Made by a program: the position numbers and the translations under genes. From contig NZ_PXUP01000007.1 of the NCBI RefSeq assembly GCF_003324185.1, forward strand, positions 62,001 to 126,000: 64,000 nucleotides of DNA, read 5' to 3'. Below are positions 63,901 through 64,000 of the stretch, piece by piece. Source of the DNA: Faecalibacterium prausnitzii (GTDB lineage: Bacteria; Bacillota; Clostridia; Oscillospirales; Ruminococcaceae). Within the stretch, counting starts at the first letter, position 1, and each line of letters starts with the position of its first letter. The notes under the pieces are model-generated. The model saw only the letters and a list, made by a program, of their open reading frames with translations. It was not told the origin of the DNA and did not search any database.

Positions 63901-64000
63901 TCTTGGACAGGTCAGAAAAGTCCGGCTCAGAATCATATTCTTCCTGACAAAATTCCCGGATCAGGTTTTTTGCATGGGTCAGGGTGGCATCTGGCTCTGC
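57965..64000 (-). CDS. Giant helicase-methylase of conjugative elements, 5' part outside window
   Basis: More than 2010 residues; the frame is open to base 64000, so the start lies to the right. Order: N-terminal small domains, an N6-adenine methylase-like domain (NILEPSMGVGNFFGMLP SAM loop and VGNVPFGQY motif IV), then a SNF2-type helicase with Walker A HEVGAGKT, box DESH, ATGTPVSNS and motif VI QRNGRIIRQG, then a coiled-coil, acidic tail. Such fusions are large cargo or transfer-linked proteins of ICEs in gut Firmicutes and Bacteroidetes; proposed roles are anti-restriction or element maintenance. In the methylase motif, Val takes the place of Pro in NPPF. Confidence 0.9.
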   Translation of the reverse strand, partial: AEPDATLTHAKNLIREFCQEEYDSEPDFSDLSKIGVAYTNATDEDIPIQVNVDLVGYRVERYLGEVLIDERQYESLEELTETELEALDFSELVSVTDEELEHYHNKAEEHPALLPLDAATEYNTLKEQHPDALVGFEQGGQFEFYGEDARKVCELVGGKLLEKETELGTVPVTGFPRDQWAYRAKQLWQCGENVYLAGLNEDGTHHQTKYLRREDYLPLGTTVHMEGRTFRVDNVNFDKGSVTLQDVALAKMRMPIFREEPLAVVRELYEEQDMMGLPLPDYKVGDNAIVDLPTRTIEGKIGYVGETDVRIDTSAQGQSWDNEVINKRQFEDGLRQNEQVTTQLDDTVKTVAIYPAEENRMPYDIVIQTIGSKSPALDAVEPERSTLELAGNFHITDDDLGVGGPKQKFARNIEAIRTLFKLEEEHRGATAEEQQVLSQYVGWGGLADTFDPNKENWSAEYTQLKELLSEDEYAAARASTLNAHYTSPTVIRGIYNAVEHMGFRSGNILEPSMGVGNFFGMLPDSMVGSRLYGVELDSITGRIAQKLYPQADITVAGFETTDRRDFYDLAVGNVPFGQYKVNDKAYNKLGFSIHNYFFAKAIDQIRPGGVIAFVTSRYTMDSKDSTARKHMAERANLLGAIRLPNNAFKANAGTEVVSDIIFLQKRDRPIDHEPDWVQLGKTEDGFAINQYFVDHPEMVLGVLSTESTQYGREELTVAPLEGISLADQLAEAVQHIEGQYTEVEVETPDIADAENEKHILPADPEVKNFSYTVVDGEVFYRENSVMTQVELSDTAKGRVTGMVELRQIVNDLIQQQLEDYPDADIKATQERLNAAYDAFAAKYGLLNDRKNGRLFEQDSSYYLLCSLENLDEQGQLKSKAAMFTKRTIRPERTVTSVDNPSEALAVSIGEHGKVDLPYMAELLGAPGEYGRITSELSGVIFKDPAADPTDPEAGWQMADEYLSGDVRAKLRMAQFAAETNPEFAVNVDALTKAQPRELEASEIDVRLGATWLSPDIIQKFMTETFQIPYYLRHAVKVRYSPYTAEWRVEGKTAMGRGDIISSETYGTSRANAYKILEETLNLKDVRIYDTIEDAEGKPKRVLNKRETMLAQQKQQVIKDAFANWVWQDPQRRIALVKQYNELFNSTRPREYDGSHIHFVGMNPEITLREHQRNAIAHVLYGGNTLLAHEVGAGKTYEMAASAMEAKRLGLCQKSLFVVPNHLTEQWASEFLNLYPNAKLLVARRKDFETANRKKFCARIATGDYDAVIIGHSQFERIPLSFERQERIIQEQIYETLAAINELKAHAGENFSIKQMEKTRKTLETKLEKLRSDERKDDVITFEQLGVDRLFVDESHFYKNLFLTTKMRNVAGLSTSEAQKSSDMFGKCRYLDEITGGRGVVFATGTPVSNSMTELYTVMRYLQYSTLQQKKLTHFDCWASTFGETTTAIELAPEGTGYRARTRFAKFFNLPELMSMFKEVADIKTSDQLHLPVPEAKFETVVAKPSEIQKEMVQELSKRAAEIHSGAVDASVDNMLCVTNDGRKIGLDVRLMNPMLPDDPNSKLNVCVQNVLKIWEEGKDQKLTQLLFCDLSTPKNDGNFNVYEDIRKKLIAAGVPENEIEFIHNADTEAKKAALFSKVRSGDVRVLLGSTAKMGAGTNVQQRLVAVHHLDVGWKPSDMTQRNGRIIRQGNMNKEVKVFNYVTEGTFDSYLFQTLENKQRFISQIMTSKSPVRSCEDVDEQALSYAEIKALCAGNPLIKEKMDLDVQVAKLKVLKADHQSQKFRLQDKLLTKFPADIQETNAYIAGVKADAQLAAAHPQVQEGFCGMTIKGVTYDEKKTAGERLVLACSELPNAEEKVIGSYRGFELSLRFDTFRSEYQAILKGQRRYPVALGTDPLGNIIRLDNSLNNFPERINSAENELATLHQQQAAAQIEVEKPFPQEEELAEKSVRLAELNAQLDVDEKHHEPEQDEEEQEDAPRRPSVLAALEEKSDKPEPVKPFRSYYDKDGDAR

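Larger units (their letters stand above)
27241..64000. mobile_element. Putative integrative element carrying a GalNAc catabolic cluster (right end outside window)
   Basis: Inference from content: a large serine recombinase lies at the left border directly after a chromosomal terminator, and relaxase, MobC and a helicase-methylase of conjugative elements lie at the right. Between them are ParB-like, zinc-ribbon, XRE, YolD and Y-family polymerase genes usual in such elements, plus a metabolic cluster at 34365-49341. Base composition is visibly lower in GC than the first 24 kb. No attachment core or right end could be identified, and coupling and type IV secretion genes would have to lie to the right. 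Two adjacent elements around a chromosomal cluster remain possible. Confidence 0.6.

Overview
The window looks like chromosomal DNA of a gut Oscillospiraceae bacterium, most probably Faecalibacterium (F. prausnitzii group). This is an inference from gene order, GC-rich coding DNA with AT-rich consensus promoters, and protein character; no database was searched. The left 27 kb is ordinary chromosome. The right 37 kb has the gene content of an integrative mobile element that encloses a complete amino-sugar PTS catabolic cluster.

Layout. 1-4108: type II fatty-acid synthesis operon (fabK partial, fabD, fabG, fabF, fabZ) with a terminator. 4127-7948: a glycerophosphodiester phosphodiesterase and a 6-phospho-beta-glucosidase on the minus strand, then purC. 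7962-12401: MarR regulator plus a heterodimeric ABC exporter. 12403-17391: a plastic region with a GH2 glycosidase preceded by a 145-bp repeat that recurs after it, fused to a small decayed GH2 remnant; then a Tat-signal protein joining an alpha/beta-hydrolase to a metallo-beta-lactamase fold, and an IS200-type insertion sequence. 17408-24076: minus-strand housekeeping genes (GlmU acetyltransferase half alone, unknown membrane protein, pth, mfd, SurA/PrsA-like lipoprotein). 24494-27238: ppdK.

27241-64000: putative integrative element. A large serine recombinase lies just beyond the ppdK terminator, followed by an orphan MazF-type toxin, two ParB-like proteins, zinc ribbons and XRE regulators. 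At the far end are a YolD/Y-family polymerase pair, further regulators, a relaxase, MobC and a very large helicase-methylase that runs off the window. Between these modules (34365-49341) lies a complete predicted N-acetylgalactosamine route: mannose-family PTS EIIA/B/C/D, a deacetylase, AgaS deaminase/isomerase, a LacC-like kinase and KbaY/KbaZ tagatose-bisphosphate aldolase. It also holds an AraC regulator, an HPr carrying Lys at the position of regulatory Ser46, a YajC-like protein, a HAD phosphatase, an unknown protein and a membrane-anchored stand-alone glucose-type EIIB domain.

How it works together: the PTS would import GalNAc (or a related amino sugar) as the 6-phosphate, which is deacetylated, deaminated/isomerised to tagatose-6-phosphate, phosphorylated and cleaved to triose phosphates. 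From memory, a variable GalNAc gene cluster of F. prausnitzii has been linked to host ABO type in human microbiome structural-variation work; this locus fits that description but was not verified. The less familiar points are its setting inside a recombinase/relaxase element, the unusual HPr, and the accessory proteins at the end of the cluster.
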